DNA of 64,000 nucleotides from Isoperla grammatica (taxonomy: Eukaryota; Arthropoda; Insecta; Plecoptera; Perlodidae), in the NCBI GenBank assembly GCA_945910005.1, contig CAMDTW010000611.1, positions 47,605-111,604 on the forward strand, in the 5' to 3' direction. Numbering within the stretch: position 1 is the first letter of the stretch; each line of letters opens with the position of its first letter. Below the pieces are notes generated by a model. The model saw only the letters and a program-made list of their open reading frames with translations, was not told where the DNA came from and ran no database searches. Made by a program: the position numbers and the translations under genes. Positions 1-23,058 of this stretch are shown here, piece after piece.

Positions 1-3000
1 GTTACTGCAAATTCAATCTTTACAAAACCTAGAGATTTTTTGTTAGAAGAAGAAAATTTGGTACATTCTTCTAAAAATATATTTTGTCCAAAGTTGAAAG
101 TTAGTATTGGTGATTTGGATTTAAAGGCATTGTTAGACTCGGGGAGTGAGGTGTCGTGTATTTCAGATACGGTGTACAATGTCCTGATCAGTAAAAATAA
201 TGATATTGTTTCATTACCAGTAGTAGGGGTAACAATACTCGGGGCTACGAATCGTCGTAGTAAACGGGTGACGAAGCAAGTTTACCTATCCGTCCAATCA
301 GGTGACATGTCATGGGATGTTGGATGTTTAGTGGTACCGGATTTAATCTGTGATATCATACTCGGTATTGATTGGTTGACAGATAATCTGGTTACTATTG
401 ACTTTTCTACCAAGGTCGTGTCGATAAATGGCCAGTTAATAGATCACGAATTGTTGTACAATGATGTTGGAATAGGTGACAACTGTACGAATGTTGAATG
501 TGATTATGTTGATCATACTTATGATAACAGTGTTGGTATCGTTGTATCTTGTACTAACACAGCGGCAATCGAAGAAGACAAGGGTGTTGTGACTGTACAA
601 GAGATTGAGACTATGGTGTCCGAACAAGTAGGTCTAGACGTCATTCAGAAATGTCAACTACAGGAACTATTGTTGGAGTATCGTCATTTGTTTTCTGATA
701 GGCCAGGGTCAGTGACAGGCTATGAACATCATATTAAGGTTCACGAAGGGGCATATTTTTTTGAAAAGAATTATCCTGTGCCATTTGCCTACCGGGAAGC
801 TGTGGAAAGACAACTGAATAAAATGATAAGGCATAACATTATTGAGGAAGCTACTAGTCCCTACATAAGCCCATTAGTTGTGGTGATTAAGAAAAACAAA
901 GCAGTGAGGTTATGTTTGGATGCTCGACAGTTGAACACAATGTTGATACCAGAGCATGAGAGTCCGGATCCACCTGAAACTATTTTGCAAAGTTTTTCAG
1001 ATTTTCAGTGGTTATCTACTATTGATCTTGTGTCGTCATATTGGCAGGTTCCATTGTCGGAGGAAAGTCGGAAATATGTGGCGTTTAAATACAATCAGAG
1101 GGTATATCAGTTTAAGGTACTTCCTTTTGGACTCAGTACTTCAGTGGCAGCATTTACTAGGTGTACTAGCTATGTATTGGGCAACGATTTGGGGGCTTTT
1201 CTAAAACCGTATGTAGATGACTTTTTGATGGTTTCTAAGACATTTGAGGATCATTTGGTTCACATTCGCACGGTTTTTCAACGATTATCAAAAAAAAATA
1301 TCACCATTAGTTTGTCCAAATCTATTTTTTGCAGGGATAAGGTGCCATTCCTGGGTCATATTTTGACTACGAATGGATTGTCTCCAGACCCTCACAAATT
1401 GTTGTTGATTCAAGATTGGCCCACACCTAAAAATGTCAAACAACTCAAAGCTTTCTTGGGTTTATGTAGTTACTACAGACGTTTTAGTAATGTTTACGCT
1501 CAATCGACTTGCATACTGCAGACATTGTTGAAGAAGGATACCAGGTGGAAATGGACAGATGATTGTAATTCAGCATTTCATGATATCAAGACATTGTTCA
1601 TTAATACAGTTCACTTGAGATTTCCAAACTATACAAAACCGTTCTTCTTGCAATGTGATGCCAGTGATAAAGGGTTAGGGGCTCAACTATTTCAAGTTGA
1701 TTCTGATGGAGAATTACAGGTGATATCAATGGCGTCAAGAGTATTACACGGTGGTGAAGTGAATTTCACTATTTCTGAGAAAGAATTGTTGGCTATAGTT
1801 TGGTCGTTACTAAAGTTTCGTATTTTTGTCCTGGGAACAGATTTGACAATTATAACTGATCACAAAGCACTTACATTCTTGCTTCAATGTAAATTGTTGT
1901 CTGGGCGTCTTACACGTTGGGTGTTGCTCTTACAAGAATTTAAGTTTAAATTGGTTCATTGTTCTGGTAAACAAAATGTTGTTGCGGATATCATTAGTCG
2001 CTTTTGTGTACAAAAAGATGGTACTATTGACGACTCGTTCTCTGGGAAGGAGGTAGTTATTGCGAAACTGAATGTGGGAATTAGTTCAGAATTGCGTAAA
2101 AAATTTCGACAATTGCCTGATTTACAGAAGAAAGATGATAAGTTTGGAATGATTTGGAGTGATATGCATACTAATGTTGGTGCTCATAGCAATTACATGA
2201 TTTTCAACAACATGTTGTTCTTCAAATTGGAAAGTAGTAAGGACATTTGGCGGTTATGTATTCCACAATGTCTGGTGTCGGAAGTGATCATGAGTGTACA
2301 CGAAGAGATTGGTCATTTTGGTGCTAAAAAATGTTTAATGGTGTTATTAGAGAACTTCTTTTTCAGTAATATGGCGCGATTGAATAGGAAGTTGATTGCA
2401 TGTTGTGATTTATGTCAACGTACGAAACATGCAAATAGAACGTCACATGGCATTTTTCAGCCTATTTTGCCTACGAACATTGGTCAATTGGTGGCAACTG
2501 ATATATATGGTCCATTACCTACAGGTTGTGGAGGGGTGCGATATGTACTAGTGTTCATTGATGTTTTTTCAAAGTTGGTGTCGTTGTACACGTTAAAGCA
2601 ACAAACGGCTCGGGCTATTTCACAGAAAGTGACAGTTTATTTCGACACTGTGCAAATACCTGTTGCTATACTGTCTGACCACGGTACTCAATATACATCC
2701 AGGGAGTGGAATGAGACTTTGGAGGGTAAAGGGGTACGGGCACACATGTCGTCCATACGTCATCCACAATCTAATCCAGCTGAAAGGGTTATGCGTGAAC
2801 TGGGTCGTATCTTTCGGGCCTATTGTTCATGTAAACATTCATCTTGGGCTAAGTGGGTTCCTCAGTTGGAGGAGTGGTTGAATTCAACCTACCATGAAGG
2901 AACAGGGTTTTCGCCATATGAATTACATTTTGGTCAAACTTTTACGCCACAGTTGATTAAGAGTATAAAATTTCCACCTCACAATTCTCCCTTAATAACT

Positions 3001-3315
3001 CAGGAGGCAAAGGTAATTTTAGCCAGGGAAAGGTTGAAATATAATGGGCAGAATAGGAAGAATAGGCATGAAGGTCAATTTGTCAGTAAAACATTTTTCC
3101 AAGTAGGAGAGAAGGTACTGCTCAAATCGCTTCATTTGTCAAATTTGTTTAAAAAAGAAACGAAAAAGTTTTTTCATATATTTGAAGGTCCATATATGGT
3201 TGCTGCGATTGCAGGAGACAACGCATACGAATTGGTCACAGAAGCTGGGGTTGTAAAAGGAGTGTTTAATATTGTCAATTTAAAACGTTACCAGGAACCC
3301 TATCAGATACAATAA
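1..3315 (+). CDS. pol: Gypsy Pol polyprotein, copy A (protease-RT-RNase H-integrase), 5' truncated by window
   Basis: Retrotransposon polyprotein that processes itself, copies element RNA into DNA and integrates it. Coding is open from the first bases; the first Met in view is at 40, and comparison with copy B shows about 15 more residues upstream. Domains in order: aspartic protease with a DSGSEVSC active site; reverse transcriptase with LDARQLN and the catalytic YVDD box; RNase H with QCDASD, EKELLAI and TDHKAL; integrase with an H-H-C-C zinc finger ending CDLCQRTK, then ATDIYGP, SDHGTQY and HPQSNPAE supplying the D,D,E residues; and a C-terminal FEGPYMV (GPY/F) module. The stop is at 3313-3315 after YQEPYQIQ. 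No internal stop or frameshift is seen. This copy retains the uninterrupted C-terminus that the long-TIR element altered in copy B. Confidence 0.95.
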   Translation, partial: VTANSIFTKPRDFLLEEENLVHSSKNIFCPKLKVSIGDLDLKALLDSGSEVSCISDTVYNVLISKNNDIVSLPVVGVTILGATNRRSKRVTKQVYLSVQSGDMSWDVGCLVVPDLICDIILGIDWLTDNLVTIDFSTKVVSINGQLIDHELLYNDVGIGDNCTNVECDYVDHTYDNSVGIVVSCTNTAAIEEDKGVVTVQEIETMVSEQVGLDVIQKCQLQELLLEYRHLFSDRPGSVTGYEHHIKVHEGAYFFEKNYPVPFAYREAVERQLNKMIRHNIIEEATSPYISPLVVVIKKNKAVRLCLDARQLNTMLIPEHESPDPPETILQSFSDFQWLSTIDLVSSYWQVPLSEESRKYVAFKYNQRVYQFKVLPFGLSTSVAAFTRCTSYVLGNDLGAFLKPYVDDFLMVSKTFEDHLVHIRTVFQRLSKKNITISLSKSIFCRDKVPFLGHILTTNGLSPDPHKLLLIQDWPTPKNVKQLKAFLGLCSYYRRFSNVYAQSTCILQTLLKKDTRWKWTDDCNSAFHDIKTLFINTVHLRFPNYTKPFFLQCDASDKGLGAQLFQVDSDGELQVISMASRVLHGGEVNFTISEKELLAIVWSLLKFRIFVLGTDLTIITDHKALTFLLQCKLLSGRLTRWVLLLQEFKFKLVHCSGKQNVVADIISRFCVQKDGTIDDSFSGKEVVIAKLNVGISSELRKKFRQLPDLQKKDDKFGMIWSDMHTNVGAHSNYMIFNNMLFFKLESSKDIWRLCIPQCLVSEVIMSVHEEIGHFGAKKCLMVLLENFFFSNMARLNRKLIACCDLCQRTKHANRTSHGIFQPILPTNIGQLVATDIYGPLPTGCGGVRYVLVFIDVFSKLVSLYTLKQQTARAISQKVTVYFDTVQIPVAILSDHGTQYTSREWNETLEGKGVRAHMSSIRHPQSNPAERVMRELGRIFRAYCSCKHSSWAKWVPQLEEWLNSTYHEGTGFSPYELHFGQTFTPQLIKSIKFPPHNSPLITQEAKVILARERLKYNGQNRKNRHEGQFVSKTFFQVGEKVLLKSLHLSNLFKKETKKFFHIFEGPYMVAAIAGDNAYELVTEAGVVKGVFNIVNLKRYQEPYQIQ

Positions 3316-3903
3316 ACCACAGGTCAACAATGTATTGAATCTTTTTGACAGGTGATGATTTGGTCCCTAATGTAGCCTATTGTTTTCGACTCTGTAGTAA
3401 CATTGTTACTAGGATTATAGGTTGGTGTGTGTGTTTTTTTTTTAATCAACAATTTAAAATTGTTAATTGTTGACAATTGTTGATTCTGGAAGAGGGGATT
3501 GATATCCAATTGTTAGAAGTGTATTGTACTATTAACATTGCATTGTGCTGTCATTCGGGTTTCAGGTTTCATAAACTTTCATTTTAGCATTTGAATTGAA
3601 GGGGTCAGTGAACGACATTGTTGTAGTTTACAGGTTTAGAAGGGGTGAGGCTATTTGAAGGGGTAATGCGGTTTTCCAATTATAGATTTAAAGGGTTTAT
3701 TTCTGAGTTTCGATGTTAACAAAAATATAACAAATATAGATACATTTTGTCATCTTCATTTTTTTTATTTTTGGAAGGGGTATGATAGAACGACCTACGA
3801 CCATGGAATTTTTAAAAGTGGAGAACGTTGGAGATAAATTTTTTGAAATTTTTTTATAATCTCAATTAATAAATTCATAATATAAAAAAATTTGAAGGGG
3901 TAT
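3316..3903 (+). other. Gypsy copy A 3' internal noncoding region and polypurine tract
   Basis: This noncoding segment between the pol stop and the 3' LTR is AT-rich. It repeats GAAGGGG-type purine runs at about 3600, 3640, 3657, 3774 and 3893. The last one abuts the LTR and is the likely plus-strand primer. It matches copy B 44532-45137 with very few changes (for example T/G in the stretch near 3585). Confidence 0.75.
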
Positions 3904-4251
3904 TGTAAAGTACCATCTATATGCATTATCCACTAGGCTGTGCTTAGAATGCAGTGAGTTTGTGCATTATCCACTAGGCTGTGCTTAGAGTGCAGTGAGT
4001 TTGTGCATTATCCACTAGGCTGTGCTTAGAATGCAGTGACTTTGTGCACATGTGAATTTGTAGAGAGCTTTGGTTATATCAATAAAGAACAAGCATGGTT
4101 ACATTGCATAGCAACGGTTGTTGACTGGTAACTAAGGACATTATACAGAAGAAGATGGTGAAAAGTGAGGCTAGAAAGAGGAAGTGGTGTTGAAAGCTAT
4201 ATGGTATTTAAAAGACATAATTAAAATGAAACCAAATTTATTATCATGCAT

Positions 4252-7667
<3,416 letters not shown>

Positions 7668-7668
<1 letters not shown>

Positions 7669-7910
7669 TACTGACTGCCCCGAATGTTTTCCTGGTACTT
7701 ACATGGAGGCACACAGTGGCGAGCGCGGTTGCCGAAAGTAGCGTGGTACCAACACAATCCTCTGTCAGTGGTCGTGCCTGCTGGTGCTGGGGCCCTGTTG
7801 TGTGACCTTGAACGCTGACGACGGCCTTGGAACTGATCATCACTGAGCGCGGCGACGATGGCAGTCAGCGACTTCAACCGTTGTGTCAACTCTTGTAATT
7901 GTGCTTCCAT
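7668..7910 (-). CDS. gag: Short Gag remnant with CHCC zinc knuckle (CsRn1-like)
   Basis: An 80-residue ORF starts about 65 bases after the 5' LTR. It has an N-terminal heptad-like helix ([18 protein letters not shown]), a basic Arg/Ser stretch ([10 protein letters not shown]), and a [18 protein letters not shown] knuckle, which is the CHCC nucleocapsid signature of CsRn1 elements. Family Gags normally carry a capsid domain before this; none is present and there is no room for one. The stop TAA overlaps the Pol ATG by one base (TAATG), which suggests termination-reinitiation for Pol. Whether the remnant is still useful, or the element borrows capsid from relatives, cannot be told from sequence. 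Confidence 0.8.
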
Positions 7911-7956
7911 TTTAAATGTGATTACCGATAGACATAAGGTATGCGTCTTATTCGGA

Positions 7957-7973
7957 TCACGTCGGGGTCACCA
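7957..7973 (-). other. Primer binding site for tRNA-Trp
   Basis: The + strand reads TCACGTCGGGGTCACCA, which equals the 3' end of tRNA-Trp including CCA. It lies one base from the LTR. This is where minus-strand DNA synthesis would start. Confidence 0.85.
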
Positions 7974-7974
7974 A

Positions 7975-8117
7975 TATGGTATTTAAAAGACATAATTAAA
8001 ATGAAACCAAATTTATTATCATGCATTTATCTCAGCCCCTGGTTACAAACTGAATAGCCAAACATTGATTTTTTTCTCCTTGATTGTTGCGGACCCACCG
8101 CCTGGCAATCCGCCACA
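7975..8117 (-). repeat. 5' LTR (143 bp) of the CsRn1-like element
   Basis: Same sequence and length as 4200-4342. The primer binding site abuts it and the GCTA target duplicate follows at 8118-8121. Confidence 0.92.
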
Positions 8118-8523
8118 GCTACACGGAATAACTTCAAGAACTCGAGTCTTTGAGCATTACAATTTCTCTAGTTATCAAAACTAGGATTACCCAGACGTCA
8201 ACTACGCCTGCCCCGTTAATTGGGACGGTGATTTTCGAAGCGTCGGTTACACACGATCAACCACTGAATTCAACCTACCATGAAGGACATAATGGAAATC
8301 CTACCATGGACGCCTGCTTAAGAAACCAAGGTTAGAAGAAGAATACACCTATAACTGGAGGTACTGTCTGTAAACCTATTTGTGACAAGTTATTTACTGT
8401 GAGCATTCGTTGTCTATGTGATACAATATAATTTAATAGTACAACTCAAATTTCTAAGTGTTGGTTTATTTCCCGGCTGAGCTAGGCCGCCCAGTGTAGT
8501 AAGAGGGCGTGGGTACTGTTACA

Positions 8524-8587
8524 GCCACTTGGAGCGCTTCATTCGTTTTCACTAGCGCCATCAGTGGCCAATCTCGGTGCCTATTTG
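8524..8587. mobile_element. Orphan arm end of the foldback element seen at 31127
   Basis: This stretch is the reverse complement of 31125-31186 (GGCCACTGATGGCGCTAGTG on the other strand). It starts with GCCACTTGG directly after the LTR of copy A. It is the part of the right foldback arm that is missing after 31813. It ends next to LINE reverse transcriptase coding at about 8588. Confidence 0.8.
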
Positions 8588-9416
8588 CTGATGATATAAC
8601 AGCCGTCATAATCCAAAATTGTATTTCTGAAGCCGAAATCTTAGCTCAAATCAGCACCAAACAAATCTATGATTACCTTTATGCTAACAAACTCCCATTG
8701 AATATCAATAAAACTAACTTTATCAATTTTCACTCTCGGCAAAAAATCTTAAACCAGGCTCCGACAATTAAAATAGGGAATATGGACATAGCTCATGTGT
8801 GACTGATATCCCTTTCCTGGGATTACAGATTGATGAAAACATAAATTGGGAGAAACATCTAGGAAAACTTGTACCAAAAATAAACTCCGCGTGTTATGCT
8901 TTACGCGTCATCAAAGAAGCAATTAGTATAAATACAGCTAAGTTGGCCTACCATGCCTACCTGGAATCCATTATGCGGTATGGTATCCAATTTTGGGGGT
9001 CTAGTACTCAGCTCACATCAATCTTTAGGTTACAAAAAAAGGCAATACGCATAATAGGAGGCCTAGGCTATAGGGATTCTTGTGTTAACACATTTAAAAC
9101 ACTACATATACTCACTGTACCATGCCTATATGTGTATGAAATACTTAAACTAACAATTAAACAAAAATCAACGATTAGGTTAAACAGCAACACGCACCAC
9201 CATAATACTAGACAAAAGCAAAACTTCCATATTCCCCGTTGCAATACAGCGCGGCTCCAAAAGGGGTCCCATGTTACTGGCATTACCTTTTACAATTCCC
9301 TACCCACACTGATCCGTGACGAAGTCCACTGCAATAAACAATTAACAAAAATTCACTCATACTTAACAGAAAATGCATTTTATTTAATTTCCAGTTTCAA
9401 GACTGGACCTACCTGA
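8588..9416 (+). pseudogene. LINE reverse transcriptase C-terminal half, frameshifted
   Basis: Two overlapping frames carry the product. The first (to 8802) has the catalytic FADD box and LYANKLPLNINKTNF. The second (8799-9416) has FLGLQIDENINWEKHL and a C-terminal region typical of Jockey/CR1-type ORF2 proteins (RLQKKAIRII, TFYNSLP). The frame changes near 8800 and everything before FADD is missing, so the copy is dead. Clade assignment beyond LINE would need a tree. Confidence 0.85.
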
Positions 9417-9778
9417 CTGGCTTACTCTTACTACTTCTGACTGACAGGATTATAAACGACAGACGCTCATAAACGCTATATTGGTACCAAACGACATTAG
9501 TAATAGTAGTAGTAGGCCTACAGGATATTTATTTGTAAATAGCTTTGCATATGTAAATTTTGATTGTATATTTTCTTCTTTTCCTTGTTTAAATCTAACT
9601 AAACCTCTGTACCTACCACCTGTAACCTGCACAATAACTCTGCCTATTACTCACTTTCTACCTAATTCTCTAGGTTATAATTTAGTTTTAAGAATTGACA
9701 TGTATTATGCCCCAAGCATACTGTGTAAGGGGTCTACATTACGCAAATAAATACAAATACAAATACAAATACAAACAC
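8588..9778 (+). mobile_element. Non-LTR retrotransposon (LINE) 3' fragment
   Basis: The fragment begins in mid reverse transcriptase (CLFADDITAV) and runs to the 3' end, closing with a tandem AAATAC tail at about 9747-9776. Its 5' side joins the foldback-arm remnant. The 9417-9746 stretch is 3' UTR. Confidence 0.85.
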
Positions 9779-10480
9779 GATCATACGAAGCACTATTTTA
9801 CATTGGTTATGAGACACAACAGGCTATTCAAAACACAAAACACAACACCGAACCAAAGCTATTTGCAAAGAACTGTAACAGCAGCCGACAGGTTGACGAC
9901 ACAATGTAATCTCAAAGGCTGATAATAAAATGAATGAATGAATGGACTCGCTGTGAGAAAGTAACCAATCACGGCTGTGCGTGGTAAGGTGGACTCGCTC
10001 TATAGCTTGGCAAGGGAAGCTCGCCGGCTGGACAATGCATATCGCTGTTTGAAACACAGAGCACCCGCGCCGTAAATTTGTGGATAGAAAACTCCTTCGC
10101 GGGGTGAAGGGAAACGCGCGGGAATAGCTAGATCGAGCAGAACCGCTCACAGCGCGCAGTGCAGAATACACATACTGCCGCCACGGACGCCGTTGGGGAT
10201 ACACGTATAATCGTGCTGTACGTGCAAATAAAATGCATCAAAAACCACACATCAAACGAGGTCTTGTCAGAATATCTTAGCCATTTGGTCAATATTGGGG
10301 AAATACATAGATAAGTGAAGTTTCTCTCAAATTTAGGTGGCGCTGCAGCGCCACAGCGCCTTAGGTAGAGCCGCCACTGATGATGAGGCCTATTTGAGAT
10401 AGGGCCTATATCTCAATATCTACTTTATAGTTAGACCTAAATCGATAGAGTTGCTAGCTCCAGGTGGATTAGATTGAATA
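9779..10480. other. Spacer with a MITE-like end
   Basis: No gene is seen. At about 10335-10380 there is a strong palindromic run (GGTGGCGCTGCAGCGCCAC) followed by a CAGTGGCGG-type hAT terminus read on - (AGCCGCCACTG). The opposite end of such an element was not found. 9930-10200 is GC-richer than its surroundings. Confidence 0.4.
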
Positions 10481-10486
10481 CCTTAC

Positions 10487-11049
10487 CTGAGTAGTGCAAG
10501 AAATGCTGCTGGCTCAACATCTGGCAATTCAATTTCATCTGCTCGAGTAGCTAACGTGCCATGGAACATAACATCAAAGACGGCACTTCCTACTGACAAA
10601 ACGAATTTGTGGGCTGGCATTCTTTGTTGCTGCGTATCACGGCCAACAATGAAGTGTATGTCACTTAATATTTCGTTATTGAACAGGAATGCAAACCGTT
10701 CTTTGACAGTTGTTTTTGATGCTTGCCAGTTACAAACGGCATGGGCGGCTAAATGGCCCTGAGTTTCAGCAGAAGTAATTTCTTCGTTTGAGACAGATGG
10801 CTCAGTAATAGCTGGTAGGCCTAAGTTGTTACTGCCTTGTCTACAGTTTACCTCGAAGAAGCTGCCACTAGAACCTGGGCATTCTTCTCTTGGTGTATTT
10901 ATACGGTGAAGATGACTCTGGTTAATTGGAGCATTAGAGGGCAACATATTCTGAGGTGTGTCTGAAGGCCCTGGATCTCCTTCAATTCTCATATTTGTAA
11001 TTCTACCTACATTTGTGTTCATTTCGTTGACAGGACTCACTCCAGACAT
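10487..11049 (-). CDS. BTBD1/BTBD2-like BTB-domain protein, first coding exon
   Basis: The exon encodes about 187 residues from the ATG at 11049. The first ~110 residues are low in conserved features (Ser/Pro/Asn-rich). A BTB/POZ domain then begins: [50 protein letters not shown] and [15 protein letters not shown]. This wording matches the BTBD1/BTBD2 branch rather than BTBD3/6. Those proteins are Cullin-3/topoisomerase-I-linked adaptors with a C-terminal PHR domain. The exon ends in a consensus donor, CAG|GTAAGG (10487/10486 on -), in mid BTB fold. I found no following exon down to position 1, where transposons fill the DNA, so the rest lies beyond the window or is lost. The SDR gene starts head to head about 0.9 kb away. 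Confidence 0.88.
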
Positions 11050-11950
11050 CCTGCAGACAGGCGTAGGTCTAGGTAGGCCTAGCCTAGCCTGGCCTTAGAC
11101 CCTAGGTCCTAGCCCAATGGCCTAGCCGAGGTTCTAAGCCTTTTCCTGTGTTAGGCTACTAACTGAAGCTTCTATAGGCCTGTATAGAGTTGACACCTTG
11201 TGACAGGCCCAACTAAACGATAATAACAAGTCTTGTCAAAACTTACAATAGAAATTATCTTCTAATCTTGTCCAGATGCCCTGTCAAAACAAAAAACCCT
11301 CACGCCATGTTGATATCAAGGATGCCACTCCTTAAAAAATCAAAGGTGATAATCAATCTTGCCACTAGGTTTACCAGGCAATGCCATAGCGAAACAATAG
11401 TAGTCATTCAAGTTTCACTACAATTTTTCGAATCAGTCTCCAGCGTTTTTAATATTAACCTTATTATGTATATCTTGTACATATATTAAGGGGGGTTGGC
11501 ACTATCTGAGTCAGAAATTGACATTTGATTTTTTGACGTTTGCTCGCAGCTGGCGGCCTCCAAAACGAAACAACCGTGAAATAACCACCCCGTCAAAAAA
11601 ATTCACTATACCAATCATAGAAATGTTCGACAACAGACAATTGCCACATTAAAAACCGTTTAATATTAATGAATATGTAATAAAGGAATCGATGGATACA
11701 TATGTTATACAAATATCCATTCACTTCGAGTTCACGTTGTGTGCGGCGCTTTTCTACTTACGTTGGTTGTTCTGGGTATATGTTGGGAGACGGGAGCTTA
11801 CTTCAGACGGGTTGTCTTTGGCCACGCCTACCCTTGACATCTACTTCATAACCTCAAACTTTTCTCACAAATTTAGGAGTTTTGTCAACAAGACAAGACC
11901 AGCAAGCAATATCTGACCACGTTCGTGGAAAAACGACATCAAGACACAGA
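11050..11950. promoter_or_regulatory. Probable shared bidirectional promoter region
   Basis: The start codons of the BTB gene (-) and the SDR gene (+) face away from each other across 901 bp with no transposon signature. A cluster of AGGCCTA words lies at 11065-11110. No clear TATA box was seen near either start. Promoter function is inferred from the head-to-head layout only. Confidence 0.45.
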
Positions 11951-20559
<8,609 letters not shown>

Positions 20560-21100
20560 GGACTTGCCGTTGATAAAGCTCATTCTGTTATGCGACTGCA
20601 ATGAAAGCGACCATGAAGTATGAGAGCACTCGAGCAATCTACCTAATTGTGATACGAGCCTTAACGATTTGCCTGGCACAGAATAGCCTTCATGAATTTA
20701 TCCTGTTACTAGTTCATAGTGCCTTATTGCATTCATTCTGTGCTTCCTAACACTTGCACTGGATGCTAAGTGCTGTTTTGTTATTCATACTTTACACTCC
20801 CCTCTATTGCAGTGTTATTTTAAGCTTCTAGGGCTGAGCTTTGTAGATACTTTCTACCTGTCAAGCATTTACTGTATCTGTGAACCTCTGGAGGTGTTAA
20901 CAGTAGGCCTACTGTATTACAGTACATACTACATAGGTACTTTTATTATAGTATAACCACAGATAAGGGATTGTGGTATAACTGAATTTTGTATAATGCT
21001 TGTTATATTGGAGGATATCTTTGGTATTTTGTTGGTACATGTACATACATATTTGTATTTTTAAAACTTAATGAAGAATAAATATATTATATAATACAGT
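20560..21100 (+). other. SDR 3' UTR with polyadenylation signal
   Basis: About 540 bases follow the SDR stop. AATAAA lies at 21077-21082, in AGAATAAATATATT, with a cleavage site expected near 21095-21105. No other gene is seen here. Confidence 0.6.
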
Positions 21101-22376
21101 ACTCAACTGTGTGTATTTCTTACTTCCATTTCACATTCTCAATAGATTCAAAGATAGGCCTATATTTATTTTTACAATTGCATACAGGTACAGGTACCTG
21201 GTGGTAACATTTTAATATACAATACCAATTAAATTACTTTAATGGTCTTGTGATTCTGGAGTAGGACCATAAAATAATAAACATTTTAAACACAAACAGT
21301 CTCTTGAGAAAGCTTTATACTATTCTTTTATAGTCCTACCCTCCTACCCAAGTAGTATGGCCATTTGCCCACATCAGTTCTTGTTTTAAGTTTGTAAGAA
21401 TGGTCTTTCCTTCCTTTGTTTGCAGATACTTGAGCTCTGTCATGAACCTCTAATCTTGCAAATCTTTGGCAATCCTATACATGTTATACACAGCCTGTCC
21501 CACCCAACAAAATTACCGCTTCTTGACATCAATTTTGTTTCCAAACACTTTTCATAGGCTACCAAGACACTTGAAAACCTCGATCTATGCATGGTATTCT
21601 ATTTTCCATCCCTTTACAATGCAGATTCCATTTTTGTGAACAGGTCTGTCAACAGATTTCATTGCTACTCTTGCAATGATGTACTGAAGTCCAGACCAAG
21701 GAATTAATGAAATGTCATCAATGATATCATCAGCCTTGGTAGGCTAATTACACACAATAATATTAAAACTTTAAAATAAGAGAAAAACAAAACAGGAGCT
21801 GCAAACAGATGTCAAGTTAATACTCGGACTTGGAACTGTCCACGTCACTCAATGGGACTCGCTCCAGAGCTGTGGCCAAGGCATGCGGAGATATTGCAAG
21901 AGAATGCATAAAGGTAAAAGAGAAAAGAAGCAAGCAACTCTTCCTCATACATTCCATGCACTGTACGTCAGTCATTGCTGACCTATGGAAAGCATGCGGA
22001 GGGAATGTCTTCATGGTGCCATACACAGTGGTAAAACGTAAAATGCACCTTTTTCCTCGACTGAACCCCCTGAGAACTTTCACTGCCTTCTTGCCACATA
22101 CATACCATGCACTGTACATCAGTCCAGCATCAGTCGTTGCTGAGCTATGGAAGGCAGGCGGAGGCAATGTCTACAATAAAAAATAATTTTAGAAGTTTTG
22201 AATTAATAAAAATTAATTGATTATAAAACAAATTTTCAAATGAAGTATCTAGAGAAATTACCCATACTATACTATATGGATAAAATAATTTGTGATAAAA
22301 TAATCCAACAGGCTGAAAAATGCTGATATAACTGAGAAAGCACATGCCTCCACTGTCCTCTCAATAGCCGCCACTA
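21101..22376. other. Spacer with a local degenerate repeat
   Basis: No gene is supported. Between 21870 and 22175, three related segments share a core like GCTGAGCTATGGAAGGCAGG followed by CGGAG; the last two lie about 155 bp apart (near 21970 and 22135). Short reading frames on both strands only reflect this repetition. Confidence 0.4.
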
Positions 22377-22670
22377 CAGTGGCGTATCCAGGAATTGGGA
22401 AAGGGGGGGTTTTCAACCCAAATTAAAGAGAGTGGAACCGAAACGTAACTGGGGTTCCGGGGGGCTTGCCCCCCGAAAAAATTCTCGCCAAGGTAATTTT
22501 AGTGCAAATCTGTGCGTTTCACAGCGGCCAACTGAAACAAGATTACTCAGTTTCTGGCAACACATTTGGTCATTTTTTGGTCACACACACGGTCATTTTC
22601 CATGTTTCCTTTGCAAAAGGGGGGGGGGGGTTGTCTCCCCCCTCCCCCCCCCCCCGTGTATACGCCACTG
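22377..22670. mobile_element. hAT-type MITE (294 bp)
   Basis: Ends CAGTGGCGTA and TACGCCACTG are perfect inverted repeats. The 8-bp target CGCCACTA is exactly duplicated at 22369-22376 and 22671-22678. The interior has poly(G)/poly(C) runs and no coding capacity. Confidence 0.93.
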
Positions 22671-22742
22671 CGCCACTATTCACACATGAAGGCCTACCGC
22701 CTACATAATATGTTGTAGGGATGCAGGGAGTGATAACTGAAG

Positions 22743-23058
22743 CAGGGCTTCTCAAACTATGGGTCGCGACTCCGGCGGGGTCGCGAGCTTATAAAAAATG
22801 GGAATTAAGATGTATATAGAACCGAACTTTTGAATGATAATGTGTAAAAAGGTGTATACAGAAAAGTTGAAAAGAGATGCTCAGCGGGAAACTTTCTGGC
22901 AACACAGAGCGAAGCGAATCGCTGCAAATATCGGCTAACAAGCGACCATCTATTCCAGTGTATAAGCTACGCAAATAAGGTCTGATATAAGATGGGGTCA
23001 CGACATTTTTTACCTGGAAATTTAGGGTCCCGTGGGCAAAAAAGTTTGAAAAGCCCTG
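22743..23058. mobile_element. hAT-type MITE (316 bp), older
   Basis: The left end CAGGGCTTCTCAAACT and right end AGTTTGAAAAGCCCTG are inverted repeats of the classic CAGGG hAT form. The flanking 8-mers (AACTGAAG and TACTAGAG) match at only five positions, so the duplication has decayed. Confidence 0.85.

Noticed and set aside
21817..22186. Overlapping ~115-codon frames on both strands
   Set aside because: They follow a short degenerate DNA repeat; no conserved protein motif and no splice or start context.
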